Assembly: GCA_022747635.1 (NCBI GenBank)
Contig: JAKTNV010000066.1
Span: 209,001-273,000, forward strand
DNA length: 64,000 nt
From: Hetaerina americana
Lineage: Eukaryota > Arthropoda > Insecta > Odonata > Calopterygidae
Direction of reading: 5' to 3'
A model generated the notes under the pieces. The model was not told where the DNA came from. It made no database searches and saw only the letters and a list, made by a program, of their open reading frames with translations. Positions 1 through 8,575 of the stretch are shown piece by piece. Numbering within the stretch: the first letter of the stretch is position 1; each line of letters opens with the position of its first letter. The position numbers and the translations under genes were made by a program.

Positions 1-403
1 TGCTGAAAAATTTATTTTATTTCTGCTTGATCTCACGATCCCACACTCTCCAACTTTCACACTGCGTTCATTCTCTCCTGATATGAAGTACCAAAAACAT
101 TTTTCGTAATCTCTTTCTGAGTGATTGGATTCAGAGAGTTATCGCCATCGAGTTACTTTCACCTTTCTACAGATAGTTCTCGGTCTACATACATATATTC
201 CGTTTTATCCGCCTTTCCGGCCCGAATCTGTGCGACGTCAATACTTATATATACTTATATCTATACATATAAATATATACATGTATATATCCCGGCAGCG
301 GTAGAGGCAAGACTTCCGCGGTCGTCAACCCACGAAACCCATGGGTTTCAAAGGAAAACCGGCAGCAGCAGGACAGAAGACGTAGAAGAAGAGGACTAAA
401 TTA
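1..403. other. Unassigned left edge
   Basis: No recognisable gene or repeat. A short open frame here encodes low-complexity Ser/Tyr-rich sequence without a known domain. The stretch from about 250 to 300 is a (TA)-rich tract. It may be the 5' flank or 5' UTR of the LINE-A endonuclease piece that follows, but no homology supports this. Confidence 0.4.
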
Positions 404-937
404 GTTAGAATAGGGACGTGGAATGTTAGGACAATGATGAGGAGAGGGAACCTTGAGAATGTTAAGCGAGAGATGGAAAGGGGAAATATAGATATTTTAG
501 GTCTATGCGAGTTGAGATGGAAGGATAGCGGGGATTACTGGAGTGATCATTATAGAATAATATACAGCGGCGGGGAAGGGAGCCAACGAGGGGTTGCCAT
601 AGTATTAAATGAAGAGGTAGGAAGAAGCGTAGTCAGCATAGAACAGGTAATGGATAGAATATTACTAGTAGAGATAAAAGCAGAACCGACGAATTTGGTT
701 ATTATTCAGGTATACGTGCCACCGAGAAACCATAAAGAAGAAGAAGTCGATAGGATATACGATCAGTTAGAGGACATAATGGCGTGTGTTCCTGCAGGAA
801 AACATTTGATAGTGATGGGGGATTGGAATGCGACGGTAGGCAAAGGAAGGGATGGTGATGATGTGGGGGACTACGGTATAGGCACGAGGAATGACCGCGG
901 GGAGAAATGTATGAACTTCACACGCCATTTGGGGCTT
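404..937 (+). pseudogene. LINE-A (RTE-like) AP-endonuclease domain fragment
   Basis: This encodes the N-terminal apurinic/apyrimidinic-type endonuclease of a non-LTR retrotransposon, which nicks target DNA to prime reverse transcription. The frame is open before the first Met at 434 and there reads IGTWNVRTM, the classic start of RTE/BovB-like ('craniofacial development protein 2-like') endonucleases. Other visible motifs are ILGLCELRW (catalytic Glu), VIIQVYVPP and VMGDWNATVG (Asp/Asn pair). The domain stops abruptly after FTRHLGL and the sequence then becomes the SINE-1 tail, so the conserved SDH end of the domain and the whole reverse transcriptase are missing. The preserved part has no stop codons. 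Clade assignment rests on motif recognition only. Confidence 0.85.
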
Positions 938-996
938 AGTACTGGGTAAACTCTACCATCACCTACCAATCCGTACTTTGGGTTGATAACTGTTTC
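931..996 (+). repeat. SINE-1 3' tail fragment
   Basis: The segment starting GGGCTTAGTACTGGGTAAAC matches the 3' tail of the complete SINE-1 at 26124-26400 and the inverse copy at 45546-45804. It abuts the truncated LINE-A endonuclease, so the last codons of that open frame belong to the SINE tail. Confidence 0.75.
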
Positions 997-1000
997 AATA

Positions 1001-1001
<1 letters not shown>

Positions 1002-1034
<33 letters not shown>
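1002..1034. repeat. (TA)n microsatellite
   Basis: A run of alternating T and A directly before Mar-A copy 1, offering the TA dinucleotides that mariner elements use as targets. Confidence 0.9.
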
Positions 1035-1035
<1 letters not shown>

Positions 1036-1036
<1 letters not shown>

Positions 1037-1788
1037 GAGGGTCATCCGGAAAGTAGTACCCGTTCGTGAAATAAAGACACAAAAGTAAATATTAACAAAC
1101 ATAAAAAATTTTATTTGAAAGAGGATACTTTAAACTACTTCTCAACATAATCTCCAAGCAAATTAAGGCATTTGTCATAACGTGTGACAAGTTTCTGTAT
1201 TCCTGCTGCATAGTCCTTCGCCGCCAGCTCATTGAGATACGCGAGGGACCCATCTTGCACAAATTTTTGCATAATGCAGATGGTGTTTAACAATTTCATG
1301 AACAATTGTTCGAGAAACATTGGGAAAATGCTCACAGATGTCATCAATTGTGACGCGCCGATCGTTCCTCACGAATTCGTCAACTGAGCTCACCAGTTGG
1401 TCTGTAATGACAGACGGTCTCTCCGAACGCTCATCGTCGTGTGTGTTCCCCCTCCCCATGTTGAAGTTGCGACACCACCGCCGAACAGACGACTCGTCCA
1501 TTACATTGTCTCCATACACCTCCTTTAATTGGCGATGAATATCACATGGGCGAACGTTTCTTGCATTGAGGAATTTAATCACTGCCCTCACTTCACAACT
1601 GGCGGCGTTCTCAATTTTTTTAAACATTGTAAACAATCACAGAAACAACACAGGCAATGCTCGTGTCACGCAACTTGGCTCAGAGAAGGCAGACAAGCCA
1701 CTGAAGCTATCTGACCTCGTCCAGCGGCTACTCGCGTCTTCAGCACTTCATGCGGCACGAACGGGTACTACTTTCCGGATGACCCTCG
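1036..1788 (-). mobile_element. Mar-A copy 1, 753-bp mariner deletion derivative
   Basis: The element is bounded by perfect 33-bp terminal inverted repeats at 1036-1068 and 1756-1788, beginning CGAGGGTCATCCGGAAAGTA. The right side is followed by TA; the left side shows CA, probably a mutated TA. It carries an antisense transposase gene lacking its catalytic centre. A second copy at 60215-60967 has exactly the same length and differs at only a few bases, mostly near the right end. Shared length and the same internal deletion mean the shortened form itself was mobilised in trans, as expected for a non-autonomous (MITE-like) mariner. Confidence 0.93.
1137..1636 (-). pseudogene. Mar-A transposase, internally deleted (copy 1)
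   Basis: The first 135-codon frame (1636 down to 1229) is the mariner N-terminal DNA-binding region with two helix-turn-helix segments: EVRAVIKFLNARNV, then DIHRQLKEVYGDNVMDES and VRRWCRNF, then the linker SERPS and ICEHFPNVSRTIVHEIV. It stops just after CARWVPR. A second frame from 1347 to 1135 supplies the family's C-terminal signature, with a ...LVTRYDKCLNLLGDYVEK end. Everything between, including all three catalytic Asp residues and the HDNAPAH and YSPDLAP blocks, is absent and the two halves are out of frame. A truncated DNA-binding protein could still be made, but no transposition activity is possible. Start chosen at the Met before FKKIENAASCEV. Confidence 0.9.
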
Positions 1789-1843
1789 TATATATATGTG
1801 TCTGTACATACTATGTATATGTATGCATATATATATATATATG

Positions 1844-1884
1844 TGGGTCGCGGTAGTCCAGTGGGTAGAGCGTTGCACTGCAGA
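1844..1884 (+). repeat. SINE-1 head fragment
   Basis: GGGTCGCGGTAGTCCAGTGG plus the following GTAGAGCGTTG match the tRNA-like A-box head of SINE-1 (compare 26124). The similarity stops at about 1884, before the B box. Confidence 0.7.
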
Positions 1885-1967
1885 AACACAAAAAGGAAAA
1901 TACAGAAACACAAAAAAGAAACTCATCAGTTTTCGAATATGCGGTGGTCCAACCAACCCACCTTTCA

Positions 1968-2060
1968 CAAGAGGAGAAGGAAGAATTTATCCTGTGTTCG
2001 TCCTTTATGTGTGTTCCTATGCCTTTTCCTCATATTTATTTCTATGTGAATGAATATACA
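1968..2060 (+). repeat. SINE-2 3' end fragment
   Basis: The stretch around GTGTTCGTCCTTTATGTGTG and the following TTCCTATGCCTTTTCCTCAT matches the 3' part of SINE-2 (12656-12842). The tRNA-like head is missing. It runs into an (AAAT)n/(TA)n tail. Confidence 0.7.
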
Positions 2061-2123
2061 TAAATAAATAAATAAATAAATAAATAAATATATATATATA
2101 TATATCTATATATATATATATAA
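2055..2123. repeat. (AAAT)n and (TA)n tract
   Basis: Tetranucleotide AAAT repeats pass into alternating TA. The tract sits between a SINE-2 end and a palindrome. Confidence 0.9.
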
Positions 2124-2236
2124 CGATTGTACGGGAAAACTCACACGAGCGGCCCGACAATAATGGGCTGACACAATATAGCACAAATAGAAGAGATAAG
2201 TAACATTTAAAAGGACACTCACACGGTAAATTGTTC

Positions 2237-2269
2237 GAGCTTTCGGCCCTCTCAGAGGCCTTCTTCAAG
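2237..2269 (-). ncRNA. Hammerhead-like core, minus-strand arm
   Basis: On the minus strand the order is TTGAAGA (consensus CUGANGA), a stem II with GGCC...GGCC pairing, GAAA, then GCTC, where AGCU forms a two-pair stem III ending in a cleavable C. Loop-less two-pair stem III is typical of the minimal type I hammerheads described in Penelope-like elements. The first core base is T instead of C, which would be expected to impair activity. Confidence 0.45.
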
Positions 2270-2299
2270 AGAGAATCTCTCTTAGTCTCAAGAGCCTCT

Positions 2300-2332
2300 C
2301 TTGAAGAAGGCCTCTGAGAGGGCCGAAGGCTC
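2300..2332 (+). ncRNA. Hammerhead-like core, plus-strand arm
   Basis: The inverted partner of the preceding motif. It has TTGAAGA, the same GGCC-paired stem II, but GAAG instead of GAAA, so two core positions are altered and it is probably inactive. Confidence 0.35.
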
Positions 2333-2420
2333 GAACAATTTACCGTGTGAGTGTCCTTTTAAATGTTGCTATTCTATTTGTGTTATATATATATATATAT
2401 ATATCATTGTAAATTACGTT

Positions 2421-2612
2421 TTCTGGATAGCTCAAGTGGTTGAGAGCATCTGCCCGGCAAGGGGAAAGATCCGGAGTTCAAGTCCCGGTCTAGGAAATTA
2501 TTTTTACCCCCTTGACTTGCCTGATTCCGCCTTCCCAACCTCTATTGTGTTCGTTCTTTATATGAGTTCCTATTCCATTTCCTTTTATCTATTTCAATGT
2601 GAATGAGTGTAT
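2421..2612 (+). mobile_element. SINE-2 copy
   Basis: A tRNA-derived head with A box (GGATAGCTCAAGTGGTTGAG) and B box (GTTCAAGTCCC) is followed by a body ending in a stretch like TGTGTTCGTTCTTTATATGA. Both RNA polymerase III promoter boxes are visible. It closely parallels 12656-12842. The 3' end merges with a (TA)n/(AAAT)n tract. Confidence 0.85.
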
Positions 2613-2644
2613 ATATATATATATAAATATAAATAAATAAATAA

Positions 2645-2721
<77 letters not shown>
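2612..2721. repeat. (TA)n microsatellite
   Basis: About 110 bp of TA repeat with an AAAT interruption, between SINE-2 and a PLE end. Confidence 0.95.
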
Positions 2722-2724
<3 letters not shown>

Positions 2725-3083
2725 GAAATAGAGAGTTCTTCGGTGACGCACAAATATACAAAAATACGATGTAGATTTTTATACTATAGAGACACCAAGA
2801 AACGGCACTCACAATATGTTATTTGACGTTTCGGCGGCTCTTTCTACGTGGGCGAATGCACGACCGCACTTTCCCTCCGCATGAATAACCACCGATATTT
2901 CACCAAATCTCACAATTTTCTTAATTATCCCAGCCCTACTCGCACTGCTTCCCACAATCAATCTTTTGACGACTGCTTCTCCGTTTCGGTGATTGAAATC
3001 CATCCCAAATCTGCGAGTATAATAGAGGTGAGAACCCGCGAGATGGCGCATTGGGTGGTCCAGTCATTTAAACCGCGAAAATG
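2722..3083 (+). mobile_element. Internally deleted Penelope-like element
   Basis: Positions 2722-2838 match 56800-56920, the terminal region next to the large PLE. After GTTATTTGACGTTTCGG the sequence jumps directly to the GIY-YIG endonuclease coding end (TTCTACGTGGGCGAATGCAC), matching 58609 onward. The element thus has its end region and its last roughly 250 bp, with the reverse transcriptase deleted. The 3' segment (2985-3070) also matches, in inverse orientation, 57070-57200. It ends where LINE-A sequence begins. Confidence 0.85.
2845..3010 (+). pseudogene. PLE GIY-YIG endonuclease C-terminal remnant
   Basis: The frame reads FYVGECTTALSLRMNNHRYF, containing the YIG-equivalent FYVG and the conserved Arg helix of GIY-YIG nucleases. 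The upstream GIY half and the RT are lost through the internal deletion. No function is possible. Confidence 0.85.
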
Positions 3084-4607
3084 TAAAGGGTATATCATGT
3101 GAGGACTACAGGACAATAAGTTATGATATCCCACGGAGAAGTTTTTCTCAGGATCACAAACAAAAGGAAAGAGAGTAGGGCAAATGATTACTTAGGGGAT
3201 GACCAGTTTGGGTTAGGAACGGGATAGGTACGGGTGATGCCATTGCAGTAATGAGATTATTAATGGAGAGGAATATAGAATACGACCAGGAGGTATTTGT
3301 TGGTTGCGTAGATTTCGAAAAGGCGTGTGATAGAGTGAATTGGGGAAAACTAATGAGTATTCTGCAGAGAATAGGAATAGGTTTGGGGGAAAGGAGGCTA
3401 ATCCGCAACCTGTACATGTCTCAGACTGCTCAGGTGCGGGTGGGGAACGGGGAGTAGGGATGGGCAGTGTTAGGAAGAGGTGTAAGGCAAGGTTGCCCAT
3501 TATAACCGTTGCTGTTCAACCTGTATGTAGAGGAAATAATTAAAGAGGCGTGGAAAGAACTGGAGGTAGGAATGAAAGTGGGCGGGGAATTCGTAAAATC
3601 AGTTAGGTTTTCTGATGACCAAGCTTTAGTTTGTCAGTCAGCCAAGGGGCTGCAAGCATTGCTGAGTGAATTGGAAATTCAGTACGACAGATATGGGATG
3701 AGAATCAATATTAATAAAACAAAGGTTATACGATTTTCTAGAAAGAAAAAGCCTAAGATAAGCATTAAAATAGTAGGGCAAAAACTAGAGCAGGTAGAAC
3801 AGTTTACGTATCTCGGTTGGGTTTAGGAAGGGGAGAGGTACGCGTGATGCCATTGCGGTTATGAGATTATTAATCGAGAGGAGTATAGATCACAAACAAA
3901 CGAGGTATTTGCCTGTTTCATAGTTTTCGAAAAAGCGTTTGATAGAGTGAATTGGGTAAAAGTAATTACAGTTTAACAAAACAGTTTACGTATCTCGGAA
4001 GTGTTTTGGACCAACACGGTCAATGTAGTATATATCTAAAGAGAGGAATTGCGCTAGGCAAAGAGGTTTTCGCAAGGAGGAGTTGATGAGAGGGATTTTG
4101 AGTAAGGATATTAAGAAAAGACTCGTAAAAACTTTGATATGAAGCGTGGCTATGTACGGCGCGGAAACGTGGTCACTGAAGCGGGAGGATAGACTTAGAC
4201 TGGAAGATTTTGAAATGTGGGTGTGGAGAAGGATTGAGAAGGTAAAATGGGCAGAGAAAAAAACAAATGAGGAAGTACTTGGTATGGTGGGCGAAGGGAG
4301 GGGTTTGTTGGGAGAAATCCTATGGAGGCATGAAAAGTGGATGAAGGGGGTATTGACCAGCAGTGGGATGTGGAAGACTGTAATAGAGGGGAGAATGTTA
4401 GGCAAACGAGGAAAGGGAAGGAACAGTATAGGGATGTTGGACGGGATGAAGGGAGGAAGTAAGTACTCAGAGATGAAGAGGAACCTGATGTAAAGTGGGA
4501 TGGTGTGTTTTGTATTTGAGTGGTCATAAAATATTTGTGACCACTCAAATACAAAAATATAGCTGTGAGCATCCAAAAACCTACCTCTACCGGTAGATTA
4601 CTATATA
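3084..4607 (+). pseudogene. LINE-A (RTE-like) reverse transcriptase to 3' end, rearranged
   Basis: Non-LTR reverse transcriptase broken across frames. From left to right: the early RT block (EDYRTIS-like, damaged by indels), motif A at 3290-3345 (CVDFEKACDRVNW), the GCPLSP-equivalent region near 3480 (frameshifted), motif C at 3605-3630 (RFSDDQALV), and GMRININKTKV. Positions 3816-3981 then repeat the motif A region and return to the same TTTACGTATCTCGG sequence. The C-terminal domain follows (4146-4493: MYGAETWSLKREDRLRLEDF, MWVWRRIEKV), then a 3' tail. Stops include 4141 and several frame breaks. It once encoded the polymerase for target-primed reverse transcription; it is now dead. Confidence 0.85.
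4511..4553. repeat. Perfect hairpin in LINE-A 3' tail
   Basis: Arms 4511-4526 (TGTATTTGAGTGGTCA) and 4538-4553 are perfect 16-bp inverse complements with an 11-nt loop. Other LINE-A tails here (55621-55710 minus, 56620-56712 plus) do not show this exact hairpin, so it may be private to this copy. Confidence 0.8.
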
Positions 4608-4633
4608 ATAATCAATATATGTATATATACATA

Positions 4634-5891
4634 CAGGGTCGCACCCAAAAGTGGTAGGACTAATTTTTTTTCAAGAATTTTACTGACAATATACTTACAT
4701 CGACTTAATAATCTTCAAAGTATGCTCCTTGAGCTGCTACACACTTAGTATAACGTTGCTCCCCTTCCCCGTACGCCCGCTGGAAATTTCCTTTGGGGAT
4801 GCTGTTGATGACCCACGTCGAAGCCTCTTGAACGGCCTTTATCGAGTCAAAACGTCGTCCCTTGAGCTGTCTCTTCATCAGGGGGAAGAAGAAGAAGTCC
4901 GGTGGTGCCAGATCGGGAGAATAGGGCGGGTGCGGCAACGTGGCAACTCCTTATTTGGCCAGGAGCTGTCTGACGACGAGCGCGCCATGGCACAGCGCGT
5001 TGTCATGATGAAGCACCCAGCAGTTTGCGATGGCCGGTCGGACTCTCTTCACGCGTTCTCGGAGGCGGGTGAGCACCTGCACGTAAAAGTTCGCATTCAC
5101 AGTCTCCCCTGGTGGGACAATCTCCTTGTGAACCACTCCATGACGGTCGAAAACACAATCAACATCGTTTTGATTTTTGATTTGCTCATGCGAGCCTTTT
5201 TTGGACGTGGGCACGCGGAAGTGTGCCATTCCGCGGATTGTCTTTTCGTTTCGGGGTCATATTGAAAAACCCATGTTTCATCACCAGTTATCACATTTTC
5301 CAAACAATTTTCATCTCGGTGCAAACTGGCTGACACTTCTTCGGAAATGCGCACACGCGTTGCCTGTTGGTCGACACTCAGAATTTTCGGCACCATCTTG
5401 GCGCACACCTTGCGCATGGCCAAATCCTGTGAAATAATGCGTTGGACGTTGGATGCAGACAGACCCAACTGGTCTGCAATTTCTTTACTGGTTAAGCGTT
5501 GGTCTGTGTTCAGCAGTGTCTTCACTCTGTCCACATTCGTGTCGGTTCTTGCCGTCGACGGCCGTCCGGAGCGATGGTCGTCTTCAACGAGCTCCCTACC
5601 CTCTTTAAACAACTTGTGCCACTCAAATACTGTGGAACGGCTTTAGGTAGTGTCCCCGTAAGCCTGCTTGATCATATCGAGGGTCTCAGTGACCGTCTTC
5701 CCGAGTTTCGCACAAAACTTCACGGAATAACGTTGCTCTAAATTCAGATTCATTTTCTTTTTCGACGCGGACAAAAAACTTGCTTCACTAAAAACGGTGT
5801 CCCCTCCGCCTTACCCTGCCAGGCAGATCCCCCACCACCGCTTCGTTCGCGCCAGAGAAAATCCGTCCTACTACTCTTGGGTGCGTCACTG
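4634..5891 (-). mobile_element. Mar-B copy 1, full-length mariner
   Basis: 1258 bp with terminal inverted repeats of about 26 bp (4634: CAGGGTCGCACCCAAAAGTG; the right end at 5866-5891 is its complement with four mismatches) and TA on both sides (4632-4633, 5892-5893). It lies in TA-rich sequence. It carries an antisense transposase gene of full family length. Copy 2 is at 26412-27340. Confidence 0.92.
4705..5753 (-). pseudogene. Mar-B mariner transposase, full length but broken
   Basis: A cut-and-paste DNA transposase. Start Met at 5753 (MNLNLEQRYSVKF), helix-turn-helix region with FKEGRELVEDDHRSGRPST and IADQLGLSASNVQRIIS, then the catalytic domain. Catalytic Asp 1 is in ITGDETWVF (about 5280), Asp 2 in LHHDNALCH (about 5004) and Asp 3 in YSPDLAPPDFF (about 4899). 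The last two are 35 codons apart, the mariner D34D spacing. Breaks are an in-frame TAA near 5645, a frameshift near 5150 and one between 4951 and 4938. HHDNALCH replaces the usual HDNAPAH. All catalytic residues are present despite the breaks, so decay is moderate. Confidence 0.92.
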
Positions 5892-5893
5892 TA

Positions 5894-6684
5894 TATATCA
5901 GAAAATATAAAATTCCTATTTAAAATTAATTCCAGCTACACACCACTGTTATTATTCGCCTAATAAATAAAGATTGCTTGCCATTTAGGTGTTTATATAA
6001 CAAATAAATAATTTAAACTTGTTGCTATATAGATAAGGCAAATCTTTGATGGGCATTTTGTGAGATATATGCCGTAAATTGTTTCCTGATAAGAAAGTTT
6101 AGTGCACTGAGCGTGACAGTGCATTTTTAAAATAAATATTTCTTACTTTGTACTCTAATTAGCGAACAGATATCAATTATTGTTTACATGTTTTCATAGC
6201 ACCTGTTAACAATGTTTATGATTGAATGCAATACCTGCTAGAATACAATACTTGCTACAATATTCTCTTGCATATTTCAGTTTATATGGCCGACTAGAAA
6301 AAATAAATACGGGATTGCATGAAGAGAAGATTAGTTTTTTCGGAGCCTATGGATGGCACTCTCGAACACTACCTTATGGGCATTAATTGAGGCTTTTATC
6401 TTAAAAAAAGGAGCTCTCAAAATTCTTATGAAAATAATGTACGAGGTCTATCGGTCAAGGCATTCGTCCGGTGCATAACCCCGGCAAATATTTACACTTC
6501 TAATAAGATATTAAAATATAATTAAAATTTATTTATAGCCATTATCATCAGCAGATTTACATAATGAAGCCCTCAATTTTTCTGTCCATTGACCATTCTA
6601 AGTCCCCCCCCCGCAATCCTATTTTACTTCAAGGACATCAACTCCGTAGTCACTAGTAAGATACGTTCATTTTCCGCCTCTTTA
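5894..6684. other. Unassigned AT-rich sequence
   Basis: I see no open frame of note and no similarity to the repeat families in the window. A short piece near 6445-6500 (TCGGTCAAGGCATTCGTCCG) faintly resembles the SINE-3 head, too weak to call. Confidence 0.4.
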
Positions 6685-6930
6685 GCAGTGATGTTGAAAC
6701 TGTATCATGTTAACCCCCTCTACTACGGCAAGTGAGATCACGCCAATAAAATCAGAGAGATTAAGTGTAGAACGAATGGATTTAGAGATGTCAGTTTTTC
6801 CGCGAACGATAGCGGATCATAATAACCTTATCCGACTGCGGTAGGGTCAAAATTAATCTGGTGTGTATTCATCCCCTGCCAAATACCCTTGCGGTTGTTT
6901 TCAGGGTACGTAAATAAATATCCCTCCAGA
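6685..6930 (+). repeat. LINE-B (CR1/L2-like) 3' end, degenerate
   Basis: This matches, in plus orientation, the complement of 7500-7720 and 15911-16150: a TACTACGGCAAGTGAGATCA block, then CGATAGCGGATCATAATAAC, the GACTGCGGTAGGGTCA block, and the terminal CCCCTGCC...CCTTGCGG hairpin motif followed by GGGTAC and an A/T-rich tail. It is noncoding 3' UTR only. Confidence 0.7.
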
Positions 6931-7487
6931 TAGTCTCTCTATTTTAAGCACTACGTCTTAGTATTCGCTTAGTCCTATGACGTATATAAGAAGATCTTGT
7001 AGGATATCTATGCGTTTACTTGGAGGAAGCTTCTTGAAAGCCTGCGGAATATCAATTTAATAATTATAAACATTAGGAATAGAAGCATTCATCGCATCAA
7101 AATGAGAAATGCTTAGAATGCGTTCCAATGCATATAACATCCTCCCCACATTACAGTTCCTAATAGAATGGCAACTTTGTCAGGTCGATTAAATAGTGAT
7201 TATAGGGTACCTGGCTGGTTTTGCGCTATTTGAGAGAATAGCCTGAGTAGAATCGACAGGATATTCACACTGATGACATTTCAGTCTGAAATGAGAAAGT
7301 TGGAATGTTTTGTTCTCTGATACGTCCATTAAGACAGATTGGAGGAGGGTTCATTTAATTACATACATTTGAGGTAAACTTCTGATATGAGGGGAACTTG
7401 GAAAACTTTTAAACTTATTATTGGAATGGCTCAATGTTTGGCGTCTCGCTTTTTCTTTGGATATCTCCCTGTGTTTCTGATTTATTT
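6931..7487. other. Unassigned sequence
   Basis: No gene or repeat recognised. Confidence 0.4.
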
Positions 7488-7960
7488 ATATATACCCTGC
7501 AAGTCACCGCTATGGGGTGTGTGGCAGGGGTTGGATACACACCAGAATAATTTTGATCCGAATAAGACCCTACCACGGCCAGACAATGTTTTTCTGATCC
7601 CTTATCGTTTGTGGAAAAAATGGCATCTCTGAATCTATCTGCTCTACACATAATCTCTCTAATTTTATTGGCTTGATCTCTCCTACCGTAGTACGGTAGG
7701 GGTAATAATCCGTCCTACCGATTCAGTTGCAAGAGCTCCAATCTGTAATTTAACCTTCGCTCCATTGAAGTGATTCCCAGCCTAGATCCTCTTAATATTT
7801 TGGATACACTACTCAGTTTATCATAACAAGGTTTCTCAAGTTTAACGCTGCTCTAAGATGCACACCGAGATCCAAATAGGCAATCAATGCGGCATCGTGA
7901 GGATCCCGTAATACACCATCAGCATCATATTCTAATGGGAAACATCAATAAAAATTCCGA
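7488..7960 (-). pseudogene. LINE-B (CR1/L2-like) 3' end with RT C-terminal relic
   Basis: Antisense copy. On the minus strand the last part of the reverse transcriptase C-terminal region is recognisable in decayed form (DP.DA, then a Cys/Asp region, then GWESLQ near 7770), followed by about 270 bp of 3' UTR and the terminal block complementary to TGTGTGGCAGGGGTTGGATA at 7520. Related copies lie at 15911, 17611 and 21893 in the same orientation. Many stops; no product. Confidence 0.7.
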
Positions 7961-8575
7961 CGATCTGTTTTCATACACTGTCCCTCGTTGGGAGGACCTA
8001 TGACTGAATTCAGAGTATCCGTTGGTTTTAACATTCAAATTACACTATTCGGTCTTTCGAAGCAGGTTAGTCTTCGTTCTTCGAGTGGTGTCCATCTTAG
8101 ATCTCCTAGAAACGGTTGTGTCACGTGAGGGCCACTTTTCCACACGACCGAAGCACATGTACGAACTTGGATGGAATCCATTTAGGAATCATTACTAGGA
8201 GTTTCAAGGGCTATGGTTTATGACAAATCATTCTTTTCTTTCAAGTTTGCATGCGATCGCCAAACAAGCAGCGGCGCGCGCGGCGTGGAGGCTTGATTGT
8301 TGATAACAAATGAGCGACGCCGCGCGGAGTGCAAACAAATGACGATGGACGACAATGGTGCATGGATGAAAGTGCAAATTGGAATAGCAGTGATGGATGA
8401 GCTGAGGAAACGTGAATCTTTGGGATGGAGAAAGGAGGAGAGAGGGAATATGTAGGTTTGCCTTTGCCACAGCAGAGATAGGTAGCCATTTCCAATTCGA
8501 TTTTGGTCGAAGACCGCATCTGGTCGCATGCGATTGTGTTTGAAGTCCTATAATGTTATGGGACTATGTAATATA
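7961..8575. other. Unassigned sequence
   Basis: Open frames on the minus strand at 8218-8529 overlap in three phases and look like noncoding GC-richer sequence. No domain recognised. Confidence 0.35.

Larger units (their letters stand above)
2176..2388. repeat. Palindrome of retroelement ends
   Basis: Arms at 2176-2273 and 2296-2388 are inverted copies (roughly 93-98 bp each, few mismatches) separated by a 22-bp spacer. Each arm contains the block GAGCTTTCGGCCCTCTCAGA or its complement, which also occurs in diverged form at 46251 and 59411. The arrangement equals two copies of one element end joined tail to tail. The block has the layout of the hammerhead ribozyme core found at PLE ends. Confidence 0.85.

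Noticed and set aside
2542..2812. Open frames rich in Ile-Tyr repeats
   Set aside because: Translations of (TA)n microsatellites; the same applies to similar frames at 12058, 25970, 45304, 59360 and 62414.
3826..3975. Second independent LINE-A insertion
   Set aside because: Both junctions fall in the same TTTACGTATCTCGG sequence with the same orientation, which fits an internal duplication better than a new insertion.
8218..8529. Three overlapping minus-strand open frames
   Set aside because: All three phases are open at once, as happens in stop-poor noncoding sequence; no domain and no splice context.
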